Positions 53,100-62,749 of a stretch of DNA of 64,000 nt are shown in pieces. The notes beneath the pieces are model-generated. The model was given only the letters and a program-made list of their open reading frames with translations. It was not told the DNA's origin and ran no database searches. The position numbers were made by a program, and so were the translations under genes. This DNA is from JAAYAY01 sp964563135. Lineage in GTDB: Bacteria; Planctomycetota; Planctomycetia; Pirellulales; Thermoguttaceae. Numbering within the stretch: position 1 is the stretch's first letter; the number at the start of each line of letters is the position of its first letter. The DNA is taken from the NCBI GenBank assembly GCA_964563135.1, contig CAZLWV010000006.1, positions 1 to 64,000 of the forward strand, read 5' to 3'.

Positions 53100-56000
53100 T
53101 CACGGATTGGCCGCCGCGCTGCCGGGCGCCAACAGCACCCGCACAGAGGCCATCCACTCGTCCGTGGGCAGGCCGTAGGGGCGGAATTTCTCGATCGTGC
53201 CGCGCCCTTCGTTGTAGAGAATCGCCCGATGCACTCCGAGCTGGCTGGCCAGCGGCGTGTCGATCAGGTTGCTGGAGTCCGTGGCGTTCATCTGGAACAC
53301 GACCCGGTGGTCCACGTCGCGCAGGCCCTGGCGATCGAGGGCCCGGATCACATTGTTGTAGGAATCGCACCACATGAGAAGGTGAATGCCGACCGCCGGC
53401 CCCTCGCGGAGGATGTTGGCAAACTGCTTTCCCGGGCTCGCCGGCTTCTCTTCGCTCATCGAGAAACTGAAATCGTCCTCCCCCCGCCGCAGGTCACGAA
53501 AACGCCCCAGGTCGTAGGCAACCACGAAGATCGGAGGGGCGTCTTCGATATCCCCTTCCCGTCGCCGGCGAACCTCCTCGTCGATCTCGCCGATCACCTT
53601 GGCGGCTTCACGCGGCGCAACCACCGTCACCGGGCGGCCGAACTGCCTGGCAAAACGCGGCCAGAACCCCGCCTCGGGGGCGTCCGCTCGCGTTCCATCC
53701 AGAACGACGTAACGGCCGAAGTTGCCGTCGTGCGGGCGGTCCTGGGCCGCCAATGCCACCAGCGAGGTGGCCAGCACTCCCAACGCCGCCTCCTCCCGAT
53801 GGCCCACCAGCAGCAGGTTGCCGCCGCTCTGCCGCAGCATGGGCACGCTGGTGGGCTCCTTGATCGCCACGGCCGCACCAAGCCAGGCGTGAGGCGCGTG
53901 GACGAATTCCGGCTCCTGCTCCCCGCTCAGAAGCCGGCCCAGAGACACGTTGGTCCGCGGATCCGCCGGCACGTTGCCCTCGAACACGATCGCCGCCGGA
54001 CCGGCATAGTTCCGCTCCCGGGCAAAACTCTCCAGGCTTCGCAGGTACTGCTCCCGCTCATGGTCCGGAAGCCACACCACCTGAAACGGATGGTTTCCCT
54101 CGAACAGCCCGTTGGCGTCGTTGTAGATCGCCTCGCCCGGCCGGGTCAGAAGACGGGCCGCGGTGTTCTCCTCGCTGAGAATCAGGTGGGCGTCGGCCTC
54201 GCTGCACTGCAGCGCGATCCGCACCGCCATCTGGCCGAGTGTGCTGCGGGCCAGGGAATAGGCCCCGGCCAGCGTCTGCGATCCAAGTAGCACGTGAATG
54301 CCGAAGGCGCGACCCTGGCGAACGAGCCGGTCCAGAAGCAGCGACGCGCTCTGTGCAATGTGGTCTTCCTCCACAAACAGTTCCTGGAACTCGTCGATGA
54401 TCAGCAGGATCCGCGGCATGCGGGCCTCCGGCTCGGCGGCGCGGTAGCCCCGCACGTCCTGGACGCCGATCCGCCGGAACATGTCGCCGCGGCGTTTCAG
54501 CTCGCCGTCGAGCCGCTCCAGCACGCTCAGGCCGAACTCCCTTTCGCTCTCGATCGCCACGACTTTCGCGTGGGGCAGATTGAAGGCCGCATAGGCCTTG
54601 AACTCGACACCCTTCTTGAAGTCGATCAGGTAGAACTCCAGCTCGTCGGGACTGTAGCGCAGCGCGGAGCTGGTGATCAGCGCATGGAGCAAGGTGGATT
54701 TCCCGGAACCCGTCTTGCCGGCAATCAGTACGTGCTGCGACGTGCCCTGCCCCAGACGCAGGTGCTGGAGCTTGGTGGCGCCTGCCCGTCCCAGGGGGAT
54801 GTCGACGCCCCGACGGCTGTCGTCCGTCCACCACGTGCCCTCCTCCGGCGCCACGTTGGCAAAGGGAACCTCCACCCGATCGGCATCCTTGACCTTTCCG
54901 CCGACGGTACGCACCAGCTCGGTGAAACGTTCTGCCTCCGGCGGCCGATCCACCTCCAGCGGCAACGGACCGAAGGCCTGGTGGTTCCACACGAAGCAGT
55001 CTCCCTGCTGGACCAGTTGAAAGGAGTGGGCCTCCAGGTCGCTGAGGTGGAAATCGCGCGGCATCCGCTGTTTCGGGTCCACGTTCATGATCGTGTAGAT
55101 GCCGCAGCGGGCCCCCGCCGTGACGATGCTCGTGAGCCGCTTGGCGGCGGCTTCGGAAAAACCCGAGGGGAAGTTGGCGATCACCAGCACCCGATAAGGT
55201 TCGGCCAGTTCCCCCGCAAAGTCGTTGTACTCCTGGATCGTCTGGAACTCGTTTCTCAAGTACACCTGGATCACCGTTTCCATGTGCTCGGTCAGGTCCG
55301 CCAGACGCCGCTCGATATGTGCGGGCTCGGTCCAGATGCGGCTGGCCACGAGCTGCTCGTCGTAGTCGGCCAGATGCATGAATGCCGAGAAGTTCTCCCC
55401 CAGCCCCACCGGATCGATGATCGTGTAGCGGACCTTGCCCGGCGGCAGCGAGGTGAGCATCCGGAGCATCGCCGATCGGATCACCTCGATCGCCGCGGGC
55501 CGGCCGCCGTCGTTCGACTTCAGCAACAGGAGCGACCGTTCGGGAAACGGCAACGCGGCCGGCAACTCGTACCTGGTCTGGCCCGGCATCAGGCGGTCGT
55601 CCTTGGGAACACCGTATTCCACCCGCGACAGGTCGACCGAGTACCGGCCGAAACAGACGGCCGGCGGGATCGAGGTCGGCATCGTCCACCGCTTCCAGTC
55701 GTCGCTGTGCCAGTCGGGCGACGTTTCCCGCTGCTGCCGATTCATCGCCCCGAGAGTCGATTCAAACTCGCCCAGGCTGGCCATCCAGGCCTCCGACATG
55801 CTGGTCCAATCCTGTTTCATGGCCCGATCGGTTTCGGAACTCTTCAGTGCCCGCTGGCGTCCCAACTCGTGGGTCCTGGCATGGAACGATTTCTCCATTT
55901 GCTCCAGGAGGAGCAGATGCCGCTTCTCTTCCTGGGCGAGCTCCGCTTCGTGCCGCTGGCTCATCTCCTGGAGCTGTCCGGGACATGTCCCCTCCAACCG

Positions 56001-57023
56001 GGCCAGTTCCTGCAGTTTCTGCGATTCCTGCTCGGAGGAGTGCTTCAAAAAGGCGTCGCTGGCCCGCTTCATCTCCGCGTCGAACTGCTCGTAGATCTCG
56101 CGGCTCTGGCGTTCACACTCGCTTTCCGCAAAGTGCGTGGCCCGGCGCAGGGCCGTGTCGGCCGATGCGGCCAGTTCCGCCCACGCTCGATAGTCCTCGC
56201 TGGCCTGCCGGCGGCTCTTGCGGAACAGCCAATACCCCCCGGCGCCCCAAAGCGCCAGCCCGAAGGCCGCCGCCCCGATGATCCAAGGCACTCGCGCCTC
56301 GCCTGCCGCCACGCCGGCCAGGGCTCCCAGCACTCCGCACACGAGGATCAAAGTGCCCCCCGGGCGGATCACCCCCTGAAAGCATCGGGCCAGACGCTGG
56401 TCGGCTATGGCAATGGCACGCTGATGGACCTGCTCGACCAGATTGTCGAATTCCGGCTTCGAGCCGACGTTTCCCTTCAGGTCGGTCCCGTCGGGCCTCT
56501 TCTCAGACGACTCGGCCAGGGCCGGTGTCCACATGCGGCGACGCTGGAGCAGGCGGCCGAGGTTCTCCCGGATCGCCTCGACCCGCCCCCAGCCCTCCTC
56601 CAGACTCTTCAGGGTCTCCTGGAGCCGGGCGCCGGGTTCGTCCTTCTTCGCGTCGAAGATGGTCGTCGCCTCCCAGTGGGCCTCCTCCAGTTTCTTCTTG
56701 GCGAGTTTGACGGCCCCATCGCACACGATGATCGCCTTCCGCTTCGCGGCTTCAAACTCGTCGGCCACCTTGTCGTGCTCCTGGCGGGCCGCCGCGATCA
56801 TCCGCTCCTTCCGTGCACAGTACTCCTGGACTGCACGCTCCCGGGCTTCGTCGTACTCGTGCTGAAACTTCTCGCGGCCCGTCCGGTACTCTGCCTCCAT
56901 CCGCTCCCGGATCTCGGCATACTGCCGGGGAATCTCCACTTCGGCCGGCCCGCGACGACCGGCCGCTCGAACAAACTCCGAGAGGGTCCGATCAGCCAGG
57001 CTCACGGATAGGGAATTGCTCAT
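53100..57023 (-). CDS. FtsK/SpoIIIE-type ATPase of a type VII-like secretion operon (EccC/EssC-like)
   Basis: 1307 residues. Long charged coiled-coil N-terminus (YAEIRERMEAEYRTGREKFQ), two membrane helices about 224-272 (LILVCGVLGALAGVAAGEA, WIIGAAAFGLALWGAGGYWLF), a second coiled coil, then an FtsK domain with Walker A LIAGKTGSGKSTLLHAL near 768, Walker B RILLIIDEFQELF near 873 and LGSQTLAG. A C-terminal ATPase-like domain has a degenerate P-loop (LLLVGHREEAALGV), as in EccC/EssC where later domains are inactive regulators. It is the last gene of a four-gene operon that starts with a WXG100 protein, which supports secretion rather than DNA translocation. Other type VII parts (EccB, EccD, EccE, mycosin) are absent. 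Confidence 0.87.
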   Translation of the reverse strand: MSNSLSVSLADRTLSEFVRAAGRRGPAEVEIPRQYAEIRERMEAEYRTGREKFQHEYDEARERAVQEYCARKERMIAAARQEHDKVADEFEAAKRKAIIVCDGAVKLAKKKLEEAHWEATTIFDAKKDEPGARLQETLKSLEEGWGRVEAIRENLGRLLQRRRMWTPALAESSEKRPDGTDLKGNVGSKPEFDNLVEQVHQRAIAIADQRLARCFQGVIRPGGTLILVCGVLGALAGVAAGEARVPWIIGAAAFGLALWGAGGYWLFRKSRRQASEDYRAWAELAASADTALRRATHFAESECERQSREIYEQFDAEMKRASDAFLKHSSEQESQKLQELARLEGTCPGQLQEMSQRHEAELAQEEKRHLLLLEQMEKSFHARTHELGRQRALKSSETDRAMKQDWTSMSEAWMASLGEFESTLGAMNRQQRETSPDWHSDDWKRWTMPTSIPPAVCFGRYSVDLSRVEYGVPKDDRLMPGQTRYELPAALPFPERSLLLLKSNDGGRPAAIEVIRSAMLRMLTSLPPGKVRYTIIDPVGLGENFSAFMHLADYDEQLVASRIWTEPAHIERRLADLTEHMETVIQVYLRNEFQTIQEYNDFAGELAEPYRVLVIANFPSGFSEAAAKRLTSIVTAGARCGIYTIMNVDPKQRMPRDFHLSDLEAHSFQLVQQGDCFVWNHQAFGPLPLEVDRPPEAERFTELVRTVGGKVKDADRVEVPFANVAPEEGTWWTDDSRRGVDIPLGRAGATKLQHLRLGQGTSQHVLIAGKTGSGKSTLLHALITSSALRYSPDELEFYLIDFKKGVEFKAYAAFNLPHAKVVAIESEREFGLSVLERLDGELKRRGDMFRRIGVQDVRGYRAAEPEARMPRILLIIDEFQELFVEEDHIAQSASLLLDRLVRQGRAFGIHVLLGSQTLAGAYSLARSTLGQMAVRIALQCSEADAHLILSEENTAARLLTRPGEAIYNDANGLFEGNHPFQVVWLPDHEREQYLRSLESFARERNYAGPAAIVFEGNVPADPRTNVSLGRLLSGEQEPEFVHAPHAWLGAAVAIKEPTSVPMLRQSGGNLLLVGHREEAALGVLATSLVALAAQDRPHDGNFGRYVVLDGTRADAPEAGFWPRFARQFGRPVTVVAPREAAKVIGEIDEEVRRRREGDIEDAPPIFVVAYDLGRFRDLRRGEDDFSFSMSEEKPASPGKQFANILREGPAVGIHLLMWCDSYNNVIRALDRQGLRDVDHRVVFQMNATDSSNLIDTPLASQLGVHRAILYNEGRGTIEKFRPYGLPTDEWMASVRVLLAPGSAAANP

Positions 57024-57184
57024 GGGGACGCCGCCGAGGTTCGGTGTCGAAGGGAGTTGTCAGGGTTCAACAGGTCGCAGTTCAGGCTTCGGCCTGCGAT
57101 GCCGCAAGCATCCCGCAGTCCAACGCAGCCGCGCCCCATGGTTGCCCGGGGGCTCGGCTGGGCAGCCGGGGCTTGTCCGCTGTA

Positions 57185-57415
57185 TCAGTCGTTTCCACAT
57201 TCGCGCCGAGCCTGGCCCAGCACTTCGGCCAGCCGGTGGATCGCGTCCAGTGCACGGCGAATCCTCGGGTCAAGAGGCGCCAGATACGTCTCGTCGAATT
57301 TGCGGCTCGTCGAGTCGTGCCAGTACCGCGACGAATCCGTTCGGGCCGCCTTCAGGTCCTCCGCCGCAAGCTCCAGACGGGCTGCCCCACCCGAGAGATC
57401 CCAATGCCTAACCAT
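57185..57415 (-). CDS. small WXG100-like protein of the type VII-like operon
   Basis: 76 residues. ATG with AGGAG seven bases upstream, overlapping the previous gene by 8 bases. LELAAEDLKAARTD, then a central SSRYWHDSTSRKFDETYLAPL with a Trp-containing turn between two helices, ending IHRLAEVLGQARRE. The helix-turn-helix size and WHD turn recall WXG100 proteins, so it may be a second secreted partner. Not a strong family match. Confidence 0.7.
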   Translation of the reverse strand: MVRHWDLSGGAARLELAAEDLKAARTDSSRYWHDSTSRKFDETYLAPLDPRIRRALDAIHRLAEVLGQARRECGND

Positions 57416-58139
57416 CGGTCTTCTCCTGTCGCTCGTCGAGCGAGTCCGCTGCGGATGGCCCGGAAGTCGCGGTTTCTGGATCGGCCGCCGATACGGGGGC
57501 GGGCAAACCTGGCGACCCCTCTTCCCTCCCGGCCGTTTCCGCCTGACGCAAGGCTCGGGGGCCTGCTTCGCCTGCCGGCGCTTCGGCCGGGGGGGCGGTC
57601 ATCGGACCGGAGCCGATCAACGCCTCCAGCTCGGCCGGAAACGTGGGGGCCACGGCCGATTCCAGGGCAACGTAGTCCTCCAACGCCCTCGCCATCCGCG
57701 CCAGATCGGCCTGCGCGCGGGGCAGGTCGAATTCCATCCACTCCCTCAGCACCTGCACCGCGCCGAGGTACTCGTTCACTTCCCGCTCGGCCCGGTGCGA
57801 CCAGCGCTTCACCGCTTCCAGCTTCTCCTGCGCCAGCCGGAGCCTCCGCTTGGCAGCTTCCAGCGCCAGCCGTTCATCGTGGCAACTGGGACGATCGTCG
57901 CCGGGATAGAACATCAGCTTCCGTTCCAGCTCCTTGCGCGCGATGTTCACTTCATCCCAACCACGGCGAATCTGCTGCGTCCAGTAGTCCTTCTGCTCCC
58001 GCTGGATCCAGCTCAGGGCCCGCCGGACTTCCATGTCGATGCCGTCGAGCGCCGTCTTTGCGTCCTCGCCGAAGCACTTCATGGCCGCGGCAAAGTGTTC
58101 GATCACATCGATCGACGTGACTTTCGCCTGATGCCCCAT
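57408..58139 (-). CDS. coiled-coil protein of the type VII-like operon
   Basis: 243 residues from MGHQAKVTSIDVIEHFAAAM. Long alpha-helical part to about residue 165 (EVRRALSWIQREQKDYWTQQ, ALEAAKRRLRLAQEKLEAVK), with WEEVN-like spacing, then a Pro/Ala/Glu-rich disordered tail. No known domain recognised. It lies 20 bases after the WXG100 gene and overlaps the next, so it is probably a substrate, chaperone or adaptor for the ATPase. Confidence 0.8.
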   Translation of the reverse strand: MGHQAKVTSIDVIEHFAAAMKCFGEDAKTALDGIDMEVRRALSWIQREQKDYWTQQIRRGWDEVNIARKELERKLMFYPGDDRPSCHDERLALEAAKRRLRLAQEKLEAVKRWSHRAEREVNEYLGAVQVLREWMEFDLPRAQADLARMARALEDYVALESAVAPTFPAELEALIGSGPMTAPPAEAPAGEAGPRALRQAETAGREEGSPGLPAPVSAADPETATSGPSAADSLDERQEKTDG

Positions 58140-58159
58140 GGCTGCTCCACGGTTGGGCC

Positions 58160-58432
58160 CTAACGCTGCTGCAGATACTGCTCGATGATCTCCGCCTTGC
58201 GCAGCAGATACGGAATGTGTTCTTCGCTCACTTCGAGAAACCGCGAGATCACCTTCATGTGCTGCTCGAACTGCTCGACGAACTTCTTCTGCTCCTGGTC
58301 GCGCCAAGTCCGACCAAGGGCATTCAATTGAGCCCCCAAAGCCCCCGCCTGCTCCTGCACGCTCGTGTTGAACTTCTTCAAGTTCCGGGCAAAACGCCGC
58401 AATTCTTCCGGGTCGACGATGGCTTGAGGCAT
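58160..58432 (-). CDS. WXG100-family protein
   Basis: 90 residues, the standard length. Two helices (DPEELRRFARNLKKFNTSVQ, and FVEQFEQHMKVISRFLEVSE) around a Trp turn GRTWRDQEQKKF that replaces the canonical WxG by WRD, a variant common outside actinobacteria. GAGGAGG lies five bases before the ATG. WXG100 proteins are exported as dimers by FtsK-type ATPases; the ATPase is three genes downstream in the same operon. Confidence 0.87.
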   Translation of the reverse strand: MPQAIVDPEELRRFARNLKKFNTSVQEQAGALGAQLNALGRTWRDQEQKKFVEQFEQHMKVISRFLEVSEEHIPYLLRKAEIIEQYLQQR

Positions 58433-59012
58433 GAAAGCCTCCTCTCGACAGGTTCAGGAAGGTTCGTGGGGATGCGGGCCGTAATCTGGAAAAGATGGGT
58501 AGGAAAATGCCCGCTGGCGGACGCCTTCCATTCTAGAAGCCTCTGAAAAATGCGTCAAGTTTTGCGGACCGCCGCCGCTCCCAGTGGACCGGCCGGCAAG
58601 ATTCTGGGACGATCCGGCAAACGCTAGTGTCACGCAGATCGGCCGGATTCCCACGCTTTCTTGGGGCTTCTCAGGCCTGCCGTCTCGAGCGACTGGTGCT
58701 CGGTCACAGCCTGATTCTGGGACCCATGGCGCAGAATCATGCGACAATCGCCGAGTTATTCCGCAGTCTCGATCCCAATTCCTGAATAGACTTGCACGAT
58801 TCCAAGAGATCCAGACTCCGCCGCCACCCTTCGGGAGGCGGCCTGAAGGAGATGACCCATTCTGGGAATCACGCAGCCCGATTTGGCTGAGACAAAGCAC
58901 CAGGCAAAAGAAAAACGCACGCCGGATCCTGCTCCAGCATGCGTCATGGCCTCGGTCCGACCGCTTCGATTCTTCTCGGCACTCTGGCCGGCGCGGCCCG
59001 GAAAAGCCGGCG
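58433..59012. other. intergenic region, no gene seen
   Basis: 580 bases between the anti-sigma gene and the WXG100 gene, both minus strand; should contain the promoter of the type VII-like operon. No consensus element identified. Confidence 0.5.
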
Positions 59013-60167
59013 TTACCGCTCGACCGAAGGCTCGCTCTTCTGGGCCTTCTCGGGCTTGGTGACCACGAAGCGAACGCGGTACGTGGAATCGTCCTTGAGA
59101 GGAAGCGGCCTGCTCGGCACCTTCTTCGCCGCCGTGCTCTCGGCCGGATTCCGGCCGGTTGCGGAGGTTTCGGCTGGAACCTGCTGGATCGAAATCGTGC
59201 CCTCAGCACGCGGGGCCTTGGGAGTTTCCGCCGCGGTTGTATCCTCCCTGTGGGAATCCTTCGACCCCATGCCGCTCGGAATTCGCGGAGGAGCGGTCTT
59301 CGAAGTGGCCAGAGGGAAAGAGAATCCGCTGAAGTCGCCGGAGCCCTTCTGGAGTTGGGACACAACCTGGAGAAGCTGGTCGGTGGTCAGCGTCAGCTCG
59401 ATCGAACCGTCCCCCTCGGGGATCGGCCGGTTGCCGCCGATTCCAGCCTCCTCCAGAAGCCTGGCCAGCGACTGGCCGCCGGTGCGGCCCTCCGCCAGTT
59501 CGCATTGCAGGATCAGGAGCGGCGGAGCCCCTTCTTCTCCTGGGGCTATCTTCTCAATCGCTCCCCCCTTCGCCTCAGGTCCGCTCTTGGCAACCATCGT
59601 GGGCGCCGAAGCGGGCGGGGCCGTATCTGCAATCTCAGGAGCCGCTGGGCTCGGCCGCCGGGTGTCGACGACCGCCGGGATCGATGGATTCTCCACCGCT
59701 TCGACCGCCCGGTCCATGTCCAACGGCTCGATCGTGACGCCCCCGGGACTCCAGACCACGTCGCTGCCCGGCGGCGAGTTCTTCGTGTCCGACTCGTTGA
59801 GCATCAAGACGACCGCCACGAAGATGGCCACCGCCGACCAGGCAAAATTCCGCGGACGCATGAGTCGGCCTGCCCAGGATTTCGCCTTGGCCTGCGGCAC
59901 ATCAACCTGGTGGAACTTGGGGAGCGGCGTCGCCGGGTGTGCGAGCATCTCCCGCTCCGCCGCCACCAGCACCCGCTCGGCAAGACCCCCGTCGAGCTTG
60001 TACGGAGGCAAGGCCTGAAGCCTGAGGCTCAAGGACCGAAGTTCATCCACCAGTTGCTGCGCTTCGGGATTCTCGTTCAGAATCCGTTCCACCGCCGCCC
60101 GCTCCTCCACGGTCAATTCGCCGTCGATGTAGGCGCTCAGCAGTTCGTTCTCAGGCAAGTCCAACAT
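59013..60167 (-). CDS. membrane anti-sigma factor-like protein
   Basis: 384 residues from MLDLPENELLSAYIDGELT. The N-terminal 90 residues are an anti-sigma domain (LSAYIDGELTVEERAAVERI, AQQLVDELRSL) without the zinc-binding His-x3-Cys-x2-Cys, followed by one membrane helix about 106-124 (FAWSAVAIFVAVVLML). The extracytoplasmic part is Pro/Ala-rich with a small ordered segment (LILQCELAEGRTGGQSLARL, IELTLTTDQLLQVVSQLQKG). The gene lies 337 bases after an ECF sigma gene on the same strand, its natural partner, so it probably holds that sigma at the membrane. Confidence 0.85.
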   Translation of the reverse strand: MLDLPENELLSAYIDGELTVEERAAVERILNENPEAQQLVDELRSLSLRLQALPPYKLDGGLAERVLVAAEREMLAHPATPLPKFHQVDVPQAKAKSWAGRLMRPRNFAWSAVAIFVAVVLMLNESDTKNSPPGSDVVWSPGGVTIEPLDMDRAVEAVENPSIPAVVDTRRPSPAAPEIADTAPPASAPTMVAKSGPEAKGGAIEKIAPGEEGAPPLLILQCELAEGRTGGQSLARLLEEAGIGGNRPIPEGDGSIELTLTTDQLLQVVSQLQKGSGDFSGFSFPLATSKTAPPRIPSGMGSKDSHREDTTAAETPKAPRAEGTISIQQVPAETSATGRNPAESTAAKKVPSRPLPLKDDSTYRVRFVVTKPEKAQKSEPSVER

Positions 60168-60504
60168 GAAATGAGTCTCGTTGCCCCAGGACTGACGGAT
60201 GCGATGAAGTGTATTCGCGTCTCGTGCTGCGGCGTTTTCCGACTCGCCTCGGCCCATGAGTCGATTCAGAAAAACCTGGGAGCAGAAATGTCAGGCAATC
60301 GAATGGAAAAACGTGACAAAAACGAAAACCAGAAAACAGTCTTCTCCATGCTTGACGATTTCACGCTCCCAGGCGGAATCGGCTGACGGCCTCAAACGGC
60401 CAGTCGCCGATCCCCGGTGTCACCCCAAAACCCAGAGACGCATATCCCGCCTCCCGGCGGGTGAAAGGTCAAGTCGCGTCCAATTCTCTCGGCACCTCGC
60501 TCCG
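60168..60504. other. intergenic region between sigma and anti-sigma genes
   Basis: 337 bases. Contains a small hairpin CCCGCC-TCCC-GGCGGG at 60446-60461 without a T-run and a TGACAAAAACG motif near 60315 that resembles one arm of the inverted repeat at 61178. No gene. Confidence 0.45.
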
Positions 60505-61119
60505 TTATTTCTCGCCCGTGAGCACCTCTCGCAGCTCATCCCGAAGCTGCAGTCGAGCCCGGTGCAGGCGGCTGCGAACCGTCCCCACGGGCAGATCAAG
60601 GATTTCAGCGATCATTTCATAGCAACAACCGTCGATTTCACGCAATACGAGAACTTCGCGGTGTTCATCGCTGAGTATCTTGAGGGCCTCGCGGACTTGC
60701 CGGCACCGCTCCTCTCTTTCGAGATTCTCCAGAGGGCCTTGATCGGGTCCGATCGGCTCTTCCCCGCCTTCCTCACGTGCCTGGTCGACCGAGAGAACCG
60801 GGCGACGTCGTCGTCGGTGGGTCGCGGCCACATTGAAGGCAATCCGGTAGAGCCACGTATAAAACGCGCTTCGCCCGTGAAACGACTCCAGCTTGACGAA
60901 GGCCTGCACAAATGCATCCTGCATGATGTCCAGGGCGTCGTCCGGCGATCCGATGACGTGGACCAGGGTATTGAACAGCCGCTCCTGATACCTCGAAACC
61001 AGCTCCCCAAACGCGGCAGACTTGCCGGCCAGAGTCTCGTCAATCAATCGGGCGTCGTCGTTCACAGCTTCGAAGTCTTGGACGCGAGGTAGAAAAAGAA
61101 AGTTCCAGACCGCCAACAC
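60505..61119 (-). CDS. ECF RNA polymerase sigma factor
   Basis: 204 residues from a GTG at 61119; a later GTG at 61065 (VNDDARLIDETLAGK) is closer to the usual family start. Region 2: ELVSRYQERLFNTLVHVIGS, DALDIMQDAFVQAFVKLESF, FYTWLYRIAFNVAATHRRR. Region 4: LSDEHREVLVLREIDGCCYE, MIAEILDLPVGTVRSRLHRAR. A SigE/RpoE-like ECF factor, complete in both promoter-binding regions. The membrane anti-sigma gene follows on the same strand, and an inverted repeat with TGACAAAAACA arms lies about 60-90 bases upstream, possibly its regulatory site. Confidence 0.92.
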   Translation of the reverse strand: MLAVWNFLFLPRVQDFEAVNDDARLIDETLAGKSAAFGELVSRYQERLFNTLVHVIGSPDDALDIMQDAFVQAFVKLESFHGRSAFYTWLYRIAFNVAATHRRRRRPVLSVDQAREEGGEEPIGPDQGPLENLEREERCRQVREALKILSDEHREVLVLREIDGCCYEMIAEILDLPVGTVRSRLHRARLQLRDELREVLTGEK

Positions 61120-61177
61120 GATCCCGCCCCCGGCAGACCCCGGAAGCTTCCCACCGGTTCATCATGCCGAGGGGGGC

Positions 61178-61207
61178 TGTTTTTGTCAAATCCTTGAGAC
61201 AAAAACA
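61178..61207. repeat. perfect inverted repeat upstream of the ECF sigma gene
   Basis: TGTTTTTGTC at 61178-61187 and GACAAAAACA at 61198-61207, separated by 10 bases. Ten matched pairs in an A/T-rich island just upstream of the sigma gene suggest an operator for a dimeric regulator. It has no GC stem or T-tail expected of a terminator for the cysteine desulfurase gene. Confidence 0.6.
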
Positions 61208-61327
61208 CTTGCATTCATCTGCGTCCCCTCATTTCGGAAGAAAATCCCTCCCCAAAAAACGCAATTTCCAGCGTGACAAAACATCCTGCCACCCCCCACT
61301 CGAACTGCATCCAGCCTGGGCTTCCCC

Positions 61328-62497
61328 TCACCGGCAACTGGTCCTCCCCAGTTCCCCCACAACCTCCAGGATCCGCCGCACCGCCTCCTCGATTTCCTCC
61401 CCGGTCGTCGTTGCCCCCAGGCTGAAACGCAGCGAGCTGCCCACAATCTCCTTGGGCAGCCCCATGGCCAGCAAGGTCGGGGACAGCTCCGTGGAGCCGC
61501 TGGCACAGGCCGAACCCACCGACGCAGCCACCCCCACCTCGTCGAGCGCCATCAGCAGCATCTGAGCGTCGAGCCCAGGGAAGGCCACGTTGCTCACGTT
61601 GGGCAACCTGACCGTCTCCCCCCCGTTGACTCTCAGGCGGGGGTACCCCTTCCTGAGCCCTGCCTCGAACTTCGCCCGCAACTCGCCCATCCGCCGCGCA
61701 TGCTCCTCCTGCTCCGCCAGCGACAGTTCCAGCGCCGTGAGCATGCCGACAACCAGGGGAAGTGGTTCTGTCCCAGGACGCAGCCCCCATTGCTGATGAC
61801 CGCCGTAGTGGATCGGTCGGATCTCCACGCCGCCGCCGAGCAGCAGCGCCCCGATTCCCAACGGCCCCTGGAACTTGTGCGCGGCCAGGCTCAGCGCGTC
61901 CACGCCGAGCTTGCCGAAATCGATCGAGATCTTGCCGGCCGCCTGGATCGCATCGGTGTGGAAAGGCACCTCGTGCCGGCGGCAGATTTCCGCCAGTTCC
62001 GCCACCGGCTGCACGACCCCCGTATCATGATTGCCGAGCGTCACGCTCACCAGCCGGGTCTTCTCCGATAGCAGCCCCTCGAGCCGTCCCACCTGCACCC
62101 GGCCATGCCCGTCAACTCCCACTTGATCCAGACCCCATCCCAGGCTCAGAAGATGCTCGGCCGGCTCGATCACGCTCGAATGCTCCACGGCCGAAATGAT
62201 GATCTGCCCGGCGGTTTCCCGCTGGTCGCACGCCCCGATGCCAAACAGGGCCAGACAGTTCGACTCGGTGCCGCCGCTGGTAAACACGACCCGGTCGGGC
62301 GATGCCCCCGACCGGCTCAGGCCGAGAAGCTCGCCGATCCGCTCCCGTGCGTCCTCCAGCCGCCGCCTCGCCTTCTGGCCGGGCAGGTGCTGGCTGGCCG
62401 GATTGGCGTAGCCCTCCCGATAGCAGGCGACCATTGCCTCGACAACCTCCGGCCGGGTGGGTGTGGTCGCGTTGTGGTCGAGATAGATGGAGTCCAT
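61328..62497 (-). CDS. cysteine desulfurase (NifS/IscS family)
   Basis: 389 residues from MDSIYLDHNATTPTRPEVVE. PLP-dependent enzyme that moves sulfur from cysteine to a catalytic Cys for Fe-S clusters or thio-modifications. Visible: FTSGGTESNCLALFG, SAVEHSSVIEPAEHL, FHTDAIQAAGK, the PLP Lys in SLAAHKFQGPLG, and the catalytic Cys loop SVGSACASGS followed by SLRFSLG. It stands alone, without an iscU-like scaffold. The cluster's radical SAM enzymes and siroheme reductase need Fe-S clusters, but no link is shown. Confidence 0.94.
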   Translation of the reverse strand: MDSIYLDHNATTPTRPEVVEAMVACYREGYANPASQHLPGQKARRRLEDARERIGELLGLSRSGASPDRVVFTSGGTESNCLALFGIGACDQRETAGQIIISAVEHSSVIEPAEHLLSLGWGLDQVGVDGHGRVQVGRLEGLLSEKTRLVSVTLGNHDTGVVQPVAELAEICRRHEVPFHTDAIQAAGKISIDFGKLGVDALSLAAHKFQGPLGIGALLLGGGVEIRPIHYGGHQQWGLRPGTEPLPLVVGMLTALELSLAEQEEHARRMGELRAKFEAGLRKGYPRLRVNGGETVRLPNVSNVAFPGLDAQMLLMALDEVGVAASVGSACASGSTELSPTLLAMGLPKEIVGSSLRFSLGATTTGEEIEEAVRRILEVVGELGRTSCR

Positions 62498-62749
62498 GGG
62501 CGTTTTCTCAGGCAGGCGGCATTTCACGAATTGTCGAACCCCATACGCCGATGTTCAAGGGGTAACGATTCCAGGAACGAAGTTGTCTTGCCCGCATCGT
62601 TCGACTAAGCTCGTCAGAGGGCCGGCGGACCGCCGGATCGACCGCCGCAGCATGCCATCGAGCCAAACCAGAGCATCGGCCGATCTGCCCCGTACGCGGA
62701 CGGGCCGGCTGCCAAGTGGGGATTGTCGCTCTTCGGGAGATTGCCGGAT

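Noticed and set aside
54294..57011. 905-codon plus-strand open frame
   Set aside because: Antisense of the FtsK-type ATPase; no recognisable motif.
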